From positions 24,785-88,784 of the forward strand of contig JAAYZK010000188.1 in assembly GCA_012514895.1 (NCBI GenBank): a stretch of 64,000 nt of DNA, in the 5' to 3' direction. Below the pieces are notes generated by a model, which saw nothing but the letters and a program-made list of their open reading frames with translations, had not been told where the DNA came from and did not search any database. A program made the translations under genes and the position numbers. Positions 36,938 through 46,411 of the stretch are shown here, piece by piece. Source of the DNA: Planctomycetota bacterium. Its GTDB lineage: Bacteria > Planctomycetota > Phycisphaerae > SM23-33 > FEN-1343. Each line of letters opens with the position of its first letter. Within the stretch, counting starts at the first letter, position 1.

Positions 36938-38221
36938 ATGTCCACGTCTGAGATGCCGCCGGGGTTCGACGCGCTGCGGGGGTTCGGTCTGATCGACGCC
37001 CTGATGGGGCGGCGGTCGCGGCGGGTGTTCCGGGGGGCCGAGATTCCCGACGGGGTCCTGGCGTTCCGGTCGGCCCACGCGCCGATGCCGCTGTCGGAGC
37101 TGGAGACGCTGCTGGTGGTCGCCGCCTGCGGGGCCAATACCGGCTGGCACCACCTGATCTACCGCGCCGAGCGTTACGCGCCGCACCTGTCGAACTATGC
37201 GGGGGCGGCGGGGGGGCGGACGTTCCCGTCGGCGGCGGGATTCCACACCTCCAAGACGTTCTACACGGACGACACCGGCCTGTACGTCCTGGACGACCGC
37301 GACGCGCCGGCCTTCGCCGAGCGGCGAGCCGACGGCGGGCTGGACTTCGACGAGGTCCTCTCGGCCCTGCGCGGCTGCGTCCGCCGGGTCCATCCGGGCC
37401 GTCTGCGTCTGCCGCCCAGGACGCCCCAGGTCGAGCCGCACAACACGTGGGTGGTCAACCATCCCGGGACGCTGCTGGTCATCCCCGTGGGAGACCTGGC
37501 CCAGCAGGTCCTGCTGGCCCTGTGCTACATGCTGCAGAACGGGCTGGTGATCACCGACGACGTCCACCGGCGGCCGGTGCCGGGGATCGAGCAGTTCGCC
37601 GACATCGTCGACGTGGAGAACACCTGGACGCTGACGTTCCTGGAGCAGTTCGCCCTGGGCGAGCTTGCGGTCGAACTGGGCGCGAGCTGCTACGCCGGGG
37701 CGCTGACGCTTCAGGCGATGGGGCTGGGCGGGTGGATGTTCAGCGGCATCGACCCCTTCGCCCTGCTGGGGGCGTCGGAGGACCCGGAGGTTCCGGGCAT
37801 GGGCTTCCGCTGCGACAGGGACGACCGCTGGCCGTACCCCAACCCCACGGGTCTGGCGGGGGTCATGGAGGGGTTCTGCCCGCCGCACCACGCGACGATG
37901 CGGGATGCCGTCGAGGCGGTCTGCCGGCGGAAGTTCGGTCCCGGCGGCCCGTTCCACCCGCAGACGCCGGGGCCGTGGAAGGACACGCCGGCCGTCCGCG
38001 GCGCCGCCGAGGTGCACGGCGAGCGCTTCCGCCGGTGCGTGGCGCACCAGGCGCAGTACGTCTACGACGCGTTCGGCAAGTTCCCCGGGACCGTCCCGTC
38101 CATCTACGCGCTGATGTACCTGCAGGCCCAGCACCTGGACCTGGACTTCTACGACCGGTTCTTCGCGCCCGGGGCGTACCTGGCGACGCACGCCGAGCAC
38201 ATGCGTCAGTGGCATCCGTGA
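36938..38221 (+). CDS. Nitroreductase-like flavoprotein of unknown role
   Basis: The 427-residue protein has nitroreductase-like features in its first third: MGRRSRRVFRGAEI (FMN-phosphate contact), LSELETLLVVAACGANTGWHH and a later LQAMGLGGWMFSGIDP segment resembling the C-terminal FMN loop. The rest (about 230-427) has conserved-looking Trp/Tyr/His-rich blocks (GFCPPHHATMRDAVEAV, HLDLDFYDRFFAPGAYL) that I do not recognise. There is no signal peptide. GGAGAGGGTCC precedes the ATG. It is divergent from wrbA and 47 bp before an MFS exporter. The substrate is unknown and the assignment to the nitroreductase fold is tentative. Confidence 0.6.
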   Translation: MSTSEMPPGFDALRGFGLIDALMGRRSRRVFRGAEIPDGVLAFRSAHAPMPLSELETLLVVAACGANTGWHHLIYRAERYAPHLSNYAGAAGGRTFPSAAGFHTSKTFYTDDTGLYVLDDRDAPAFAERRADGGLDFDEVLSALRGCVRRVHPGRLRLPPRTPQVEPHNTWVVNHPGTLLVIPVGDLAQQVLLALCYMLQNGLVITDDVHRRPVPGIEQFADIVDVENTWTLTFLEQFALGELAVELGASCYAGALTLQAMGLGGWMFSGIDPFALLGASEDPEVPGMGFRCDRDDRWPYPNPTGLAGVMEGFCPPHHATMRDAVEAVCRRKFGPGGPFHPQTPGPWKDTPAVRGAAEVHGERFRRCVAHQAQYVYDAFGKFPGTVPSIYALMYLQAQHLDLDFYDRFFAPGAYLATHAEHMRQWHP

Positions 38222-38268
38222 CGATTCCTGTTGAGCCGGTGCCCGCCGGGGCGTAGACTCCGCTTCCC

Positions 38269-39642
38269 GTGGATGAGCCTCGCCCCCGACATGATCCGTA
38301 CGCCGCCTTCCGCGTCCCCGCGTTCCGCCGCCTGCTGATCGGCGGGCAGATCGTGCGCATCGGCACCAGCGGGCAGGCCCTGGCGATCAGTTGGGAGATG
38401 TTCCAGCGGACGAGGGATCCGATGGCCCTGGGGCTGGTCGGGCTGGTGCAGGCGATCCCGATGCTCCTGCTGACCCTGCCGGCCGGCTACCTGGCCGACG
38501 TGCTGGACCGTCGCAGGCTGATGGTGGCGGGCATGCTGCTGACCAGCGCCACCAGCTTGGGTCTTGCGGCATTCAGTTGGATGGAAGGCTCGATCGCGAT
38601 CATGTACGTCCTGCTGTTCATCGACCGGGCGGCCCTGCAGTTGGCGTGGCCGGCTTCGGCGTCGCTGCTGCCGCTGATCGTCCCGGCCGAGACGTTCGAG
38701 AACGCCATGAAGTGGCGGACGAGCCTGGGGCAGATCTCCAACGTGATCGGCCCGGTGGTGGGGGGGTTCCTCATTGCCTGGTCGATTCCGGCGGCGTACC
38801 TGCTCAGCGCCGCCTCGACGCTGGCGAACATCGTCCTGCTGCTGTCGATCGACATCCCCGACGCGCCGCGGGCGGTCCGGGGGCGGATGATCCGCCAGGT
38901 CGCCGAGGGCGTGGCGTTCGTGTGGCGCCGCAAGGTGCTGCTGGGGGCGATCTCGCTGGACCTGTTCGGCGTCCTGCTGGGCGGGGCGGTCTACCTGCTG
39001 CCGATGTACGTGGACGGCATCATCGACCTGTCGGGCACCGGCCTGTCGCCCGAGAAGGCCCTGGGCTGGCTGCGGTTCGCCCCGGCCGCCGGGGCGCTGG
39101 TCATGGCCCTGATCCTCACCCACGCCCCGCCCTTCCGCCGGGCCGGCCGCACCATGCTGCTGGCCGTCGCCAGCTTCGGGGCCGCGACCATCGTGTTCGG
39201 CTTCTCGCGGAATTTCTGGCTGTCGATGGCGATGCTCGCCCTGACCGGCGCGCTGGACAACATCTCCGTCGTCGTCCGCCACATCCTCGTGCAGATGTCC
39301 ACGCCCAACGAGATGCGCGGCCGCGTCTCCGCCGTCAACGCCATGTTCATCTCCAGCTCCAACGAACTGGGCGGCTTCGTGAGCGGCACCGTCGCGCGCC
39401 TCTGCGGCGCCGTCGCCAGCGTCGTCTCCGGCGGCATCGGCACGATCCTGGTCGTCTGCGCCTGGACGGGCCTGTTTCCCGCCCTCCGCAAGGTCGGCCG
39501 CCTCGCCGAGACCGTTGCGGATGTCCAGCCCCCCCCTCGCCCCCGGGGCTTCGCCGTCTCCCTGCCCGCCCCGATCGCCGGGGACGCCCCCCCGACGCAG
39601 GCGGCGGGCGAGCAGGGCAGCGGCCGGTCGCCCAGGCGGTGA
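38269..39642 (+). CDS. MFS exporter (EntS/MFS_3-like)
   Basis: The 457-residue protein has about twelve membrane helices and opens PYAAFRVPAFRRLLIGGQIVR, the typical N-terminus of the MFS_3 group that includes enterobactin exporter EntS. The loop 2-3 motif appears as GYLADVLDRRRLMVAG. NEMRGRVSAVNAMFISSSNELGG is the conserved loop 10-11 region. It probably exports a small molecule. The start is GTG at 38269 with no clear ribosome site. It follows the nitroreductase-like gene, and its last 40 residues are a Pro/Arg-rich cytosolic tail. Confidence 0.88.
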   Translation: MDEPRPRHDPYAAFRVPAFRRLLIGGQIVRIGTSGQALAISWEMFQRTRDPMALGLVGLVQAIPMLLLTLPAGYLADVLDRRRLMVAGMLLTSATSLGLAAFSWMEGSIAIMYVLLFIDRAALQLAWPASASLLPLIVPAETFENAMKWRTSLGQISNVIGPVVGGFLIAWSIPAAYLLSAASTLANIVLLLSIDIPDAPRAVRGRMIRQVAEGVAFVWRRKVLLGAISLDLFGVLLGGAVYLLPMYVDGIIDLSGTGLSPEKALGWLRFAPAAGALVMALILTHAPPFRRAGRTMLLAVASFGAATIVFGFSRNFWLSMAMLALTGALDNISVVVRHILVQMSTPNEMRGRVSAVNAMFISSSNELGGFVSGTVARLCGAVASVVSGGIGTILVVCAWTGLFPALRKVGRLAETVADVQPPPRPRGFAVSLPAPIAGDAPPTQAAGEQGSGRSPRR

Positions 39643-39673
39643 CGGCGCCTGGCAGCCCGCCCCGCCGTGGCGG

Positions 39674-40726
39674 TCAACGGCGGCCGCGGCGCCGCAGGAG
39701 CGCCAGGCCGCCCAGGCCCAGCAGTGTCAGGCCGGCCGGCTCGGGGGTGACCTCCCAGCCGATCTGCACGCCCTGGACGGTGGGGTCGACGGCGAAGGCG
39801 AAGGTGTTGTAGAAGTCGGCCGAGGCCTGGGCGTCGTGATTGGCGTTGACGTAGGTTTCGAGGTAGGCGCTGACGTCCAGGGTGTGGCCGACGATAGCCT
39901 CGAACTCGATGGTGAGCGTGCCGGTGTCGAAGGAGCGGCTGCTGGTGAACAGCATGCCCTGGGTGTTCTCCTTCTGCGTGTGGGCGAAGTCGTAGGACTG
40001 ATCGGCGGCGGCGTTGGATTCCAGGTTCCACCACGCCTCCCAGGGGCTGGCGTAGGCGTAGCCCCAGTACGGGAACGACACGTGGTACGCCTCCAGTTCG
40101 CAGGTGGCGCCGAACGACGCGACCGACGGCGTGTACCACCCCTCGCCCGTGTCGATCCGGTTGCCCTGGTCGATGATCTCGAAGCTCGCGTCCATGTCGG
40201 CGTGGGCCCAGCTCGACGCCGGGTAGGACCGCGCCTCCGTGTGCATCGAGCCGTCCAGGCGGAGCGTGAGGGTCAGCAGGGTCGTGTCGCCTTCGGCCAG
40301 GCCCGACGTGCCCGGCAGGACGGTGAAGCGGTTGGACGCCTCGGTGTAGACCCGCACATCGCTGAAACGCCCGTTCTGGGGCGTCGAGAGGGCCGTCGCG
40401 CGCACGCCCAGGTCCAGGGCGGCGGCGTCGGCGCGGCCATGGGCCCAGCAGTAGGATTCGCCGTCGAGGATGGAGAAGCCCAGCCCGCCGCCCGGGGGCA
40501 CCACGACCCCGACGGAGCTGTAGCTCACGCGGATGTCGTCCTCGCCCTCGGCCTCCACCGACTGCGTCTGTCCGTCGCGGTAGTAGTTCAGGTACACGTC
40601 ATACGCCGCCGCCCCCCTCGCCCCGTCGGGATGGCCCGCCAGCGCCGTCAGAACCGCCAGCACGACACACATCGATCCACTCGGCCACACGGCCCGGCCG
40701 TTCGGGCGCAGCGATACCGCGTTCAT
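39674..40726 (-). CDS. Exported PEP-CTERM protein
   Basis: The 350-residue protein has an N-terminal signal peptide with a long basic lead (hydrophobic core SMCVVLAVLTALAG). The mature part is an extended beta-rich domain with repeats of Asp/Tyr/Thr-rich strands and no enzyme motif. The C-terminus reads TPEPAGLTLLGLGGLALLRRRGRR: Pro-Glu-Pro, hydrophobic helix and Arg cluster, a full PEP-CTERM signal. The start at 40726 is chosen because longer readings add an unrelated Arg-rich stretch before the signal. It is probably a surface or matrix protein. It converges with the MFS gene. Confidence 0.85.
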   Translation of the reverse strand: MNAVSLRPNGRAVWPSGSMCVVLAVLTALAGHPDGARGAAAYDVYLNYYRDGQTQSVEAEGEDDIRVSYSSVGVVVPPGGGLGFSILDGESYCWAHGRADAAALDLGVRATALSTPQNGRFSDVRVYTEASNRFTVLPGTSGLAEGDTTLLTLTLRLDGSMHTEARSYPASSWAHADMDASFEIIDQGNRIDTGEGWYTPSVASFGATCELEAYHVSFPYWGYAYASPWEAWWNLESNAAADQSYDFAHTQKENTQGMLFTSSRSFDTGTLTIEFEAIVGHTLDVSAYLETYVNANHDAQASADFYNTFAFAVDPTVQGVQIGWEVTPEPAGLTLLGLGGLALLRRRGRR

Positions 40727-40821
40727 GTTTCGGATATCCAATGAGCACGCCTGCCGCCCGTCCGGGCGCCGGAGCGCACGCCCCGCAGCCACGCGCTCGT
40801 CCAATCCGGCAGGATGCGCCT

Positions 40822-40849
40822 ATTGTACCACGGACCGGCCAGACGGCAA
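40822..40849 (-). promoter_or_regulatory. Promoter for PEP-CTERM gene (TTGCCG-N16-TACAAT)
   Basis: Minus strand: -35 TTGCCG at 40849-40844 and -10 TACAAT at 40827-40822, spacing 16. The start would lie near 40815, about 90 bases before the ATG at 40726. Confidence 0.5.
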
Positions 40850-40945
40850 GGGGCGCAGCGGCCTGGGAGTTACGATTCTCAATGGGAGGGTCGTCCGGTC
40901 CAGGCGGTCCAGACGTCGCGATCCCGGCGTGCGAGAAGCCGTGCT

Positions 40946-41686
40946 TCAGTCCCGGTCGCGCGGCATGTTCGCGAGGATCCGCTCCATCATCCCCGCGAAG
41001 GGCATGCTCTGGATCCACACGCGTCCCGGGCCGCGGAGGGTGGCCAGGAAGAGCCCCTCGCCGCCGAAAACCATGCTCTTGAGGCCGCCGGCCTGCTGGA
41101 TGTTGTAGTCGACCCCGCGGGTGAAGGCGGCCAGGCAGCCGGTGTCGACGCGGAGCATCTGGCCCTCGGCCAGGTCGCGCTGGATGACCGTGCCGCCGAC
41201 GTGGATGAAGGCCAGCCCGTCCCCGCGCAGCGCCTGGAGGATGAAGCCCTCCCCGCCGAACAGGCCCGCCCCCAGCCGGCGGTTGAACGTGATGCTCACC
41301 TCCGTGCCCAGGGCCGCGCACAGGAAGGCGTCCTTCTGGCAGATCACTTCCCCGCCCAGCTCGGACAGGTCCAGCGGGACGATTTTTCCGGGGTAGGGCG
41401 CCGCGAAGGCCACGCGGCTTCTGCCGGGGCCGCGGTTGGTGAAGTGCGTCATGAAGACCGACTCGCCCGTCAGCGCCCGCTTGCCGGCGCTGACCAGCTT
41501 GCCCAGCAGACCCTGCTCGGCCTGGCTGCCGTCGCCCATCCGCGCCTCGAAGACGATCCCGTCCTCCATGAAATTGAGCGCCCCGGCCTCGGCGACCACC
41601 GCCTCGCCCGGATCCAGTTCGATCTCCACCGCCTGCATGTCGTCGCCGAGAATCTGGTAGTCCACCTCATGGGAATGACGGGCCAC
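40946..41686 (-). CDS. AIM24-family protein (TIGR00266-like)
   Basis: The 246-residue protein consists of beta-strand repeats of the AIM24/tryptophan-RNA-binding-attenuator-like fold. It shows the family layout: [21 protein letters not shown] near the start, [39 protein letters not shown] and [18 protein letters not shown]. Members in bacteria are widespread and without a proven role. The start is GTG at 41686, with AAAGGAGCGACC directly upstream. A good promoter lies 38-66 bp further up, and it follows the malic enzyme on the same strand. Confidence 0.88.
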   Translation of the reverse strand: MARHSHEVDYQILGDDMQAVEIELDPGEAVVAEAGALNFMEDGIVFEARMGDGSQAEQGLLGKLVSAGKRALTGESVFMTHFTNRGPGRSRVAFAAPYPGKIVPLDLSELGGEVICQKDAFLCAALGTEVSITFNRRLGAGLFGGEGFILQALRGDGLAFIHVGGTVIQRDLAEGQMLRVDTGCLAAFTRGVDYNIQQAGGLKSMVFGGEGLFLATLRGPGRVWIQSMPFAGMMERILANMPRDRD

Positions 41687-41723
41687 GGTCGCTCCTTTCG
41701 CATGTCTGTCCGGTCCGGCCGGC

Positions 41724-41752
41724 ATTATGACCTGCGGCGGGGCCCGCGACAA
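41724..41752 (-). promoter_or_regulatory. Promoter for AIM24-family gene (TTGTCG-N17-CATAAT)
   Basis: Minus strand: -35 TTGTCG at 41752-41747 and -10 CATAAT at 41729-41724, spacing 17. Transcription would begin about 30 bases before the GTG at 41686. The gene can thus be expressed apart from the upstream malic enzyme. Confidence 0.55.
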
Positions 41753-41796
41753 GACGGCGCCGGCGGGAGGGCGGGGCGCCGAGGCCCGGCGGCGGA

Positions 41797-43182
41797 TCAG
41801 CGGTTCGCGGCGTCGGCGACGGCGTCGGCGACCCGGCGGTGAACGTCGCGGTCGAGGATGTTCGGCAGCAGGTCGTCGCCCTCGGCCAGTTCCGCCAGGG
41901 TCGCGGCGGCGGCGAGCCGCATCTGGAAGGTGATGGCCGCCGCCCGCACATCCAACGCTCCGCGGAACAGGCCGGGATAGGCCAGGGCGTTGTTGATCGT
42001 GCGGCCGTCGGCGGCGATGGCGGCGCCCGCGTCGATCGCCTCGCGGACGCTGATCTCGCCGACGGGGTTGCTCAGGGGGAAGACCAGCGGCGACGGGGCC
42101 ATCGCACGGATCATCGACGGACTGACCACGTTGGGGCGCGCCACCCCGATGAAGACGTCCCTGCCCGCGAACCCCTCGGCCAGCGGGCAGGCGAGGTTCC
42201 GCCGGTTGGTGATCTCCGCGACGGCCTGCTTGTAGGGGTTCATCCGCGCGGTCCGACCGCGGTAGAGCGGGCCGGTCGAGTCGTAGACGATCACGTCGCC
42301 CAGGCCGAACTCCACCAAGGCCCGGGCGATCGCGCAGCCGGCCGCCCCGGCCCCGAGGATCAGCGCCGAGCAGTCCTCGCGCCTGCGACCGCTCTGGGCC
42401 AGGGCGTTGATCAGCGCCGCCACCAGGACCGTGGCCGTGCCGTGCTGGTCGTCGTGCAGGACGGGAATGGCCAGGCGGTCCTGCAGGGCCTGCTCGATCT
42501 GGAAACACGCGGGGGCGGCAATGTCCTCCAGTTGAATGGCGCCGAAGCCGGCCGCCAGCCGCGCGACCGTGTCGACCACCACGGCAGGATCTTCGCTGTC
42601 GATGAGGATCGGCACGGCGCTGATGTCGGCGAACTCGGCGAAGATGGCGGCCTTGCCCTCCATCACCGGAAGCGAGGGCAGCACGCCCGTCCGCCCCAGC
42701 CCCAGCACCGCCGTGCCGTTGGTCACGATGGCGACGCGGTCGCACACGCCGGTGACCTCCCACGCCGCCGACGGGTCGGCCTGGAGGCGGGCGACCATCG
42801 CCGCCACGCCGGGCGTGTAGAGCATCCGCAGGTCCGTCAGCGTGCGGATCGGGAGGCGGCTGACCGTCCGGATCGCCCCGCGCCGGTGGACTTCCAGCAC
42901 CTCGTCCCGCGTGGCGACGACCTCCACGCCCTCGCAGGCGTTGGCCGCCTGGAGCACCAACGCCAGGTGTGCGCGGTCCTTGCAGTAGACGGTGACCTCG
43001 CGGATCTTGAAGCGGCTGTCCAGCCCGACGACGCTGATTGTGCCGACGTGGGCGCCGGCGTGGCCGATCGCCGTGATCAGGTCCCCCAGCATGCCGGGCT
43101 GGTCGAGCACGCGGCAGCGCAGCGTGTAGACCTCCGAGGCGCTGTACCGCTCCATCCAACTGGTGTTTCTCACGTCCCCCAT
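41797..43182 (-). CDS. NAD(P)-dependent malic enzyme with N-terminal ACT domain
   Basis: The 461-residue enzyme decarboxylates malate to pyruvate. Residues about 15-95 form an ACT domain ([20 protein letters not shown]), likely a small-molecule regulatory site. The malic core has [12 protein letters not shown] with the catalytic Tyr, [34 protein letters not shown] and [14 protein letters not shown] for metal binding, and [13 protein letters not shown] as the Rossmann motif. The start at 43182 has AAGGAGCGTCGAG; an upstream extension covers antisense of a PEP-CTERM gene and is rejected. The protein could link amino-acid status to anaplerosis. Confidence 0.93.
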   Translation of the reverse strand: MGDVRNTSWMERYSASEVYTLRCRVLDQPGMLGDLITAIGHAGAHVGTISVVGLDSRFKIREVTVYCKDRAHLALVLQAANACEGVEVVATRDEVLEVHRRGAIRTVSRLPIRTLTDLRMLYTPGVAAMVARLQADPSAAWEVTGVCDRVAIVTNGTAVLGLGRTGVLPSLPVMEGKAAIFAEFADISAVPILIDSEDPAVVVDTVARLAAGFGAIQLEDIAAPACFQIEQALQDRLAIPVLHDDQHGTATVLVAALINALAQSGRRREDCSALILGAGAAGCAIARALVEFGLGDVIVYDSTGPLYRGRTARMNPYKQAVAEITNRRNLACPLAEGFAGRDVFIGVARPNVVSPSMIRAMAPSPLVFPLSNPVGEISVREAIDAGAAIAADGRTINNALAYPGLFRGALDVRAAAITFQMRLAAAATLAELAEGDDLLPNILDRDVHRRVADAVADAANR

Positions 43183-43813
43183 CTCGACGCTCCTTGACGG
43201 GCCGCCGGTCTGCGGCCCCCCAGCATCATACAGCCTCTCCGCCGCCGCCGGCAAGCGGGCCCTTCCGGCGCCGGTCGGCGCTTGGCAGAACAACCAGGTG
43301 ACAGTCTACTATCCCGCCTACGCGTACGGCCACGTCGGTGCGGGCCAGGGCGCCGAGCCGACCGTCATCAATCTGGCGCACGACGGCCAGATCAGCGTCT
43401 GGTTCAGGGACGACACGCCGCCGTCCGGAACGATGTCCTTCGACCTCAAGGGCGGGCGCCTGCACGTGTTCATCGGCGAATGGCAGGACGACGACGGCCC
43501 CGGCGGCGCGCCGCCCGTCTACACGTTCTACCTGTCGGCCCAGCCGCTGTCCCTCGCGGTCACGACGAAGTGGCAGCAGGCCTCGATCGACGTCTTCCAG
43601 CCGTCCGCCTGGACGCTCTGGGTGGACGAGGGGCTCGGCAAGCCGCTGGGTCTCCTGATGGACACGCCGCAGCAGTGGGGCTTCGCCCTCGTCGGCGCCT
43701 CGGGCGTCCCGACCGGCCTGCTCGGCGTCGACACGTTCCGGGCCGTGCCCGAACCGGCGACGGCGGCCCTTCTGGCGGCCGCGGCGCTCCTGGCGAGGCG
43801 GCGGAGACGCTGA
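43163..43813 (+). CDS. PEP-CTERM protein lacking a signal peptide (probable 5'-truncated remnant)
   Basis: The frame runs from GTG at 43163, within the first codons of the malic enzyme on the other strand, to 43813 (216 residues). The C-terminus is a complete PEP-CTERM signal ([22 protein letters not shown]), and the middle ([14 protein letters not shown] to [10 protein letters not shown]) is a beta-rich domain. Every other PEP-CTERM protein here has an N-terminal signal peptide; this one has none, and no start with a signal peptide exists in any frame upstream. I think the 5' end was deleted. Translation could also begin at an internal GTG near 43300. It is probably non-functional. Confidence 0.55.
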   Translation: MFLTSPISTLLDGPPVCGPPASYSLSAAAGKRALPAPVGAWQNNQVTVYYPAYAYGHVGAGQGAEPTVINLAHDGQISVWFRDDTPPSGTMSFDLKGGRLHVFIGEWQDDDGPGGAPPVYTFYLSAQPLSLAVTTKWQQASIDVFQPSAWTLWVDEGLGKPLGLLMDTPQQWGFALVGASGVPTGLLGVDTFRAVPEPATAALLAAAALLARRRRR

Positions 43814-43832
43814 CCGGCGGGCCCGGGCGGAG

Positions 43833-45002
43833 CTACCGCCCGGGCGGCCCGCCGGGGGCGCAGTCGACGGGCATCCCCGCGGCGGCCGAGCGGAGGGCGG
43901 CGTCGAAGATGCGGTGGCTGATTGCCACCTCCTCGGGGCGGACGCAGCCGGCGAACAGCCCCGGGGTCCGGCCGGTGGCCAGTTCGCAGGTGAACGCGGC
44001 CCACATCTGCTGGACGGCGTCGGTGAAGCCGAACTCGAAGATCGACCCGGTGATCGTGGGGTAGGTCGTCTCGAATCCCGCTTCGATCGTCTGCCAGTTC
44101 TGCTCCCCGCCGTCGTAGCGCATCACCTGCAGCGAGCCCGGCGAGCGGGTGTCGAAGCGGACGCTCGTCCGGTCGGCGAGGATCTCGACGTACCAGGCGT
44201 TCCGGTGGCCCGGGGCGATCCGCCAGGTCCGCAGCGTCCAGGGGAAGCTCCCGCCGGCCGGGTCGACCGCGTCGATCAGCAGCGTCGCGTTGTCCCAGGT
44301 CTCGCAGGGCACGCGCTGGGCGGAGCCCTTGGACGCCGGGCGCGTGGGCACCAGTTTGCTCAGCACGGCGCTGACCGTCCGCGGCCGCCAGCCGGCGCGG
44401 AGGGGCACGTGGCAGGCGTGCATGCCCAGGTCGGCCATCACGCCGTACACGCCGTTGGTGTCGACCTGGCGTTTCCAGTTGATCGGCTTGTCGGCGTCCA
44501 GGTCGGAGCTGTGGAGGAACCCGCTGCTGACGCCGATGATGCGCCCGAACTGCCCGCTCTCGATCATCCGGCCGATCCGCTGGACGGCGGGGAAGAACGG
44601 GAACTGCGAGACGCACCGCACGAACACGTCCGGGCGGGCCTCGATGCCCCGGTTGATCTCGCTGTTGGCGGCCAGGTCGATCCCGAAGGGCTTCTCGCCC
44701 ATCAGGTGCTTGCCGGCGGCAATGACGTCCAGGTAGACCTGCCGGTGCAGGTGGTGGGGCAGCGCGACGTAGACGGCGTCGACCTGCCCGTTGGCCAGGA
44801 GCCGGCGGTAATCGTCCGTGCGCTGGGCGACGCTGGGGAAGTTCCGCGCGAACCAGTCCATCGCGCGGTCCGACGTGTCGCACACCGCCACGATCTGCGG
44901 CCGCGCGGGCGGATCGACCAGGTGGCACCAGCGCGCGGCGGCACTGGCGAACTCGCGGCCCATCAGCCCGCAGCCGATGATGCCGAAGCGGATCGTCTTC
45001 AT
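43833..45002 (-). CDS. Gfo/Idh/MocA-family oxidoreductase
   Basis: The 389-residue protein has a classic Rossmann start, MKTIRFGIIGCGLMGREFAS, the catalytic-Lys motif HLMGEKPFGIDL and a C-terminal domain with YGVMADLGMHACHVPL, the family's His-bearing helix. It oxidises or epimerises a sugar or cyclitol using NAD(P). It overlaps the aminotransferase stop by 4 bp and is the last gene of the deoR-nagA-nagB-aminotransferase operon. A Gfo/Idh enzyme with an aminotransferase suggests interconversion of a keto sugar and an amino sugar or inosamine. Confidence 0.92.
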   Translation of the reverse strand: MKTIRFGIIGCGLMGREFASAAARWCHLVDPPARPQIVAVCDTSDRAMDWFARNFPSVAQRTDDYRRLLANGQVDAVYVALPHHLHRQVYLDVIAAGKHLMGEKPFGIDLAANSEINRGIEARPDVFVRCVSQFPFFPAVQRIGRMIESGQFGRIIGVSSGFLHSSDLDADKPINWKRQVDTNGVYGVMADLGMHACHVPLRAGWRPRTVSAVLSKLVPTRPASKGSAQRVPCETWDNATLLIDAVDPAGGSFPWTLRTWRIAPGHRNAWYVEILADRTSVRFDTRSPGSLQVMRYDGGEQNWQTIEAGFETTYPTITGSIFEFGFTDAVQQMWAAFTCELATGRTPGLFAGCVRPEEVAISHRIFDAALRSAAAGMPVDCAPGGPPGR

Positions 45003-46396
45003 GATGCGTATCCCAATTCCTTCTCGGTCTGGCCGATGGCCTCGTCGATGATGTCCAGACCCTTGAGCAGCGTCCGCTCATCCATCACGATCGGCGGGCT
45101 CATGCGGAGGATGTGGCCGGCGGGGATCCACGCCAGGCCCCGGGCGAACGCCTTCTGGTAGACCAGACGCCCGGCCTCCTCCAGCGGGCGGCGGGTGGCC
45201 TTGTCCTGAACCAGCTCGATGCCCATCAGGCAGCCCTTGGCCCGCACGTCGCCGACGATCGGGTGCTCGTCGCGCATCCGGCGCATCCGCTTGAGCGCCA
45301 CCTCCCCCAGGTGCAGGGCGTGGGCCAGCAGGTTGTCCTGCTCGATCACCTCCGTCGACGCCAGCGCCGCGGCGCAGGCCATCGGGTTGCCGCCGTAGCT
45401 GGAGCTGGCGCTGATCTTCTCGAAGCTCTCCTTGTGCGGCTCGCGCACCGCGACGGCGGTGACGGGGAACCCGTTGCCGAAGCCCTTACCGATCGTCACG
45501 ACGTCCGGCACGATGCCCCAGTGCTCCGAGCAGAGCCACTTGCCCGTCCGGCCCCAGGAGGCGAGCACCTCGTCCATCATCAGCAGGAGCTTGCGCTCGT
45601 CGCAGAACTGTCGCAACTTGGGGAAGAAGTCCTCCGGGGGCATGATCGTTCCGCCCCAGCCCTGGATGGGTTCCAGGCAGAAGCCCGCCACGTCGCCGAC
45701 CGTCGCGCGGTCGAGGTACTCGTCGTAGAACCGCAGGTAGGCGTCGGTGTCGATCGTGCCGTCGTCCTTCGTCCACAGCGGCCGGTAGGCGTCCGGCCGC
45801 GGAACCATGTGCATGCCCGCGGCACGGACGCGGCCGTAGACCTGGCTGCGGATGTGGCCCAGCGACACGGCGCCGTAGGTCTTGCCGTGGAAGTCGTAGT
45901 AGCACGAGACGATCTCGTTGCGGCCGCTGGCCGCCCGAAGCACCCGCAGGCCGGCCTCGACCGCCGTCGTGCCCGAGTCGTAGAACTGGAACCCGTTCAG
46001 GTCGCCCGGCAGGATCTCGGCGAGCTTCTCGCACAGGCGGGTCTTGATCGGCGTGGTGAAGTCGTGGGCGTTCATCAGCGTGGAGGCGTAGCGGGCGATC
46101 GCCTCGCTGACCTTCGGATGGCAGTGGCCCAGCGTGGTCACGTAGATGCCCGACGAGAAGTCGATGTAGCGGTTGCCGTCCACGTCGGTCAGGACGCACC
46201 CGGCGCCCTCGCTGAAGGCCACCGGAAACAGCTTCACCTGCCCGGAAAGCCCCTTGAAGTACCGCGTGCAGCGGTCGTGGTACTCGCGGCTGCGGGGTCC
46301 CGGCGGCGGGGCGACGATGTGGGGGACCTGGTCGAGGTCCACGCGGCCCCAGTCGAGGCTGGAAAACGACGGAGAAGCGTCGGCGGTTACGGTCAT
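44999..46396 (-). CDS. Class III PLP aminotransferase
   Basis: The 465-residue protein has the class III layout: GCVLTDVDGNRYIDFSSGIY near the N-terminus, QFYDSGTTAVEAGLRVLRAA for PLP phosphate, LLMMDEVLASWGRTGKW, and the Schiff-base lysine in TIGKGFGNGFPVTAV. The GTG at 46399 and ATG at 46396 are both possible; GAAGGAATCC fits the ATG. It follows the NagB-like gene by 12-15 bp and overlaps the Gfo/Idh gene. Related enzymes act on 4-aminobutyrate, ornithine or amino sugars. Given the operon, an amino sugar or inosamine is the best guess. Confidence 0.9.
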   Translation of the reverse strand: MTVTADASPSFSSLDWGRVDLDQVPHIVAPPPGPRSREYHDRCTRYFKGLSGQVKLFPVAFSEGAGCVLTDVDGNRYIDFSSGIYVTTLGHCHPKVSEAIARYASTLMNAHDFTTPIKTRLCEKLAEILPGDLNGFQFYDSGTTAVEAGLRVLRAASGRNEIVSCYYDFHGKTYGAVSLGHIRSQVYGRVRAAGMHMVPRPDAYRPLWTKDDGTIDTDAYLRFYDEYLDRATVGDVAGFCLEPIQGWGGTIMPPEDFFPKLRQFCDERKLLLMMDEVLASWGRTGKWLCSEHWGIVPDVVTIGKGFGNGFPVTAVAVREPHKESFEKISASSSYGGNPMACAAALASTEVIEQDNLLAHALHLGEVALKRMRRMRDEHPIVGDVRAKGCLMGIELVQDKATRRPLEEAGRLVYQKAFARGLAWIPAGHILRMSPPIVMDERTLLKGLDIIDEAIGQTEKELGYAS

Positions 46397-46411
46397 CACG
46401 GATTCCTTCCT

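Noticed and set aside
40946-43159. 737-residue minus-strand frame joining the AIM24 protein to sequence upstream
   Set aside because: The extra part is out of frame with the malic enzyme motifs; the real start is GTG 41686 after AAAGGAGCGACC.
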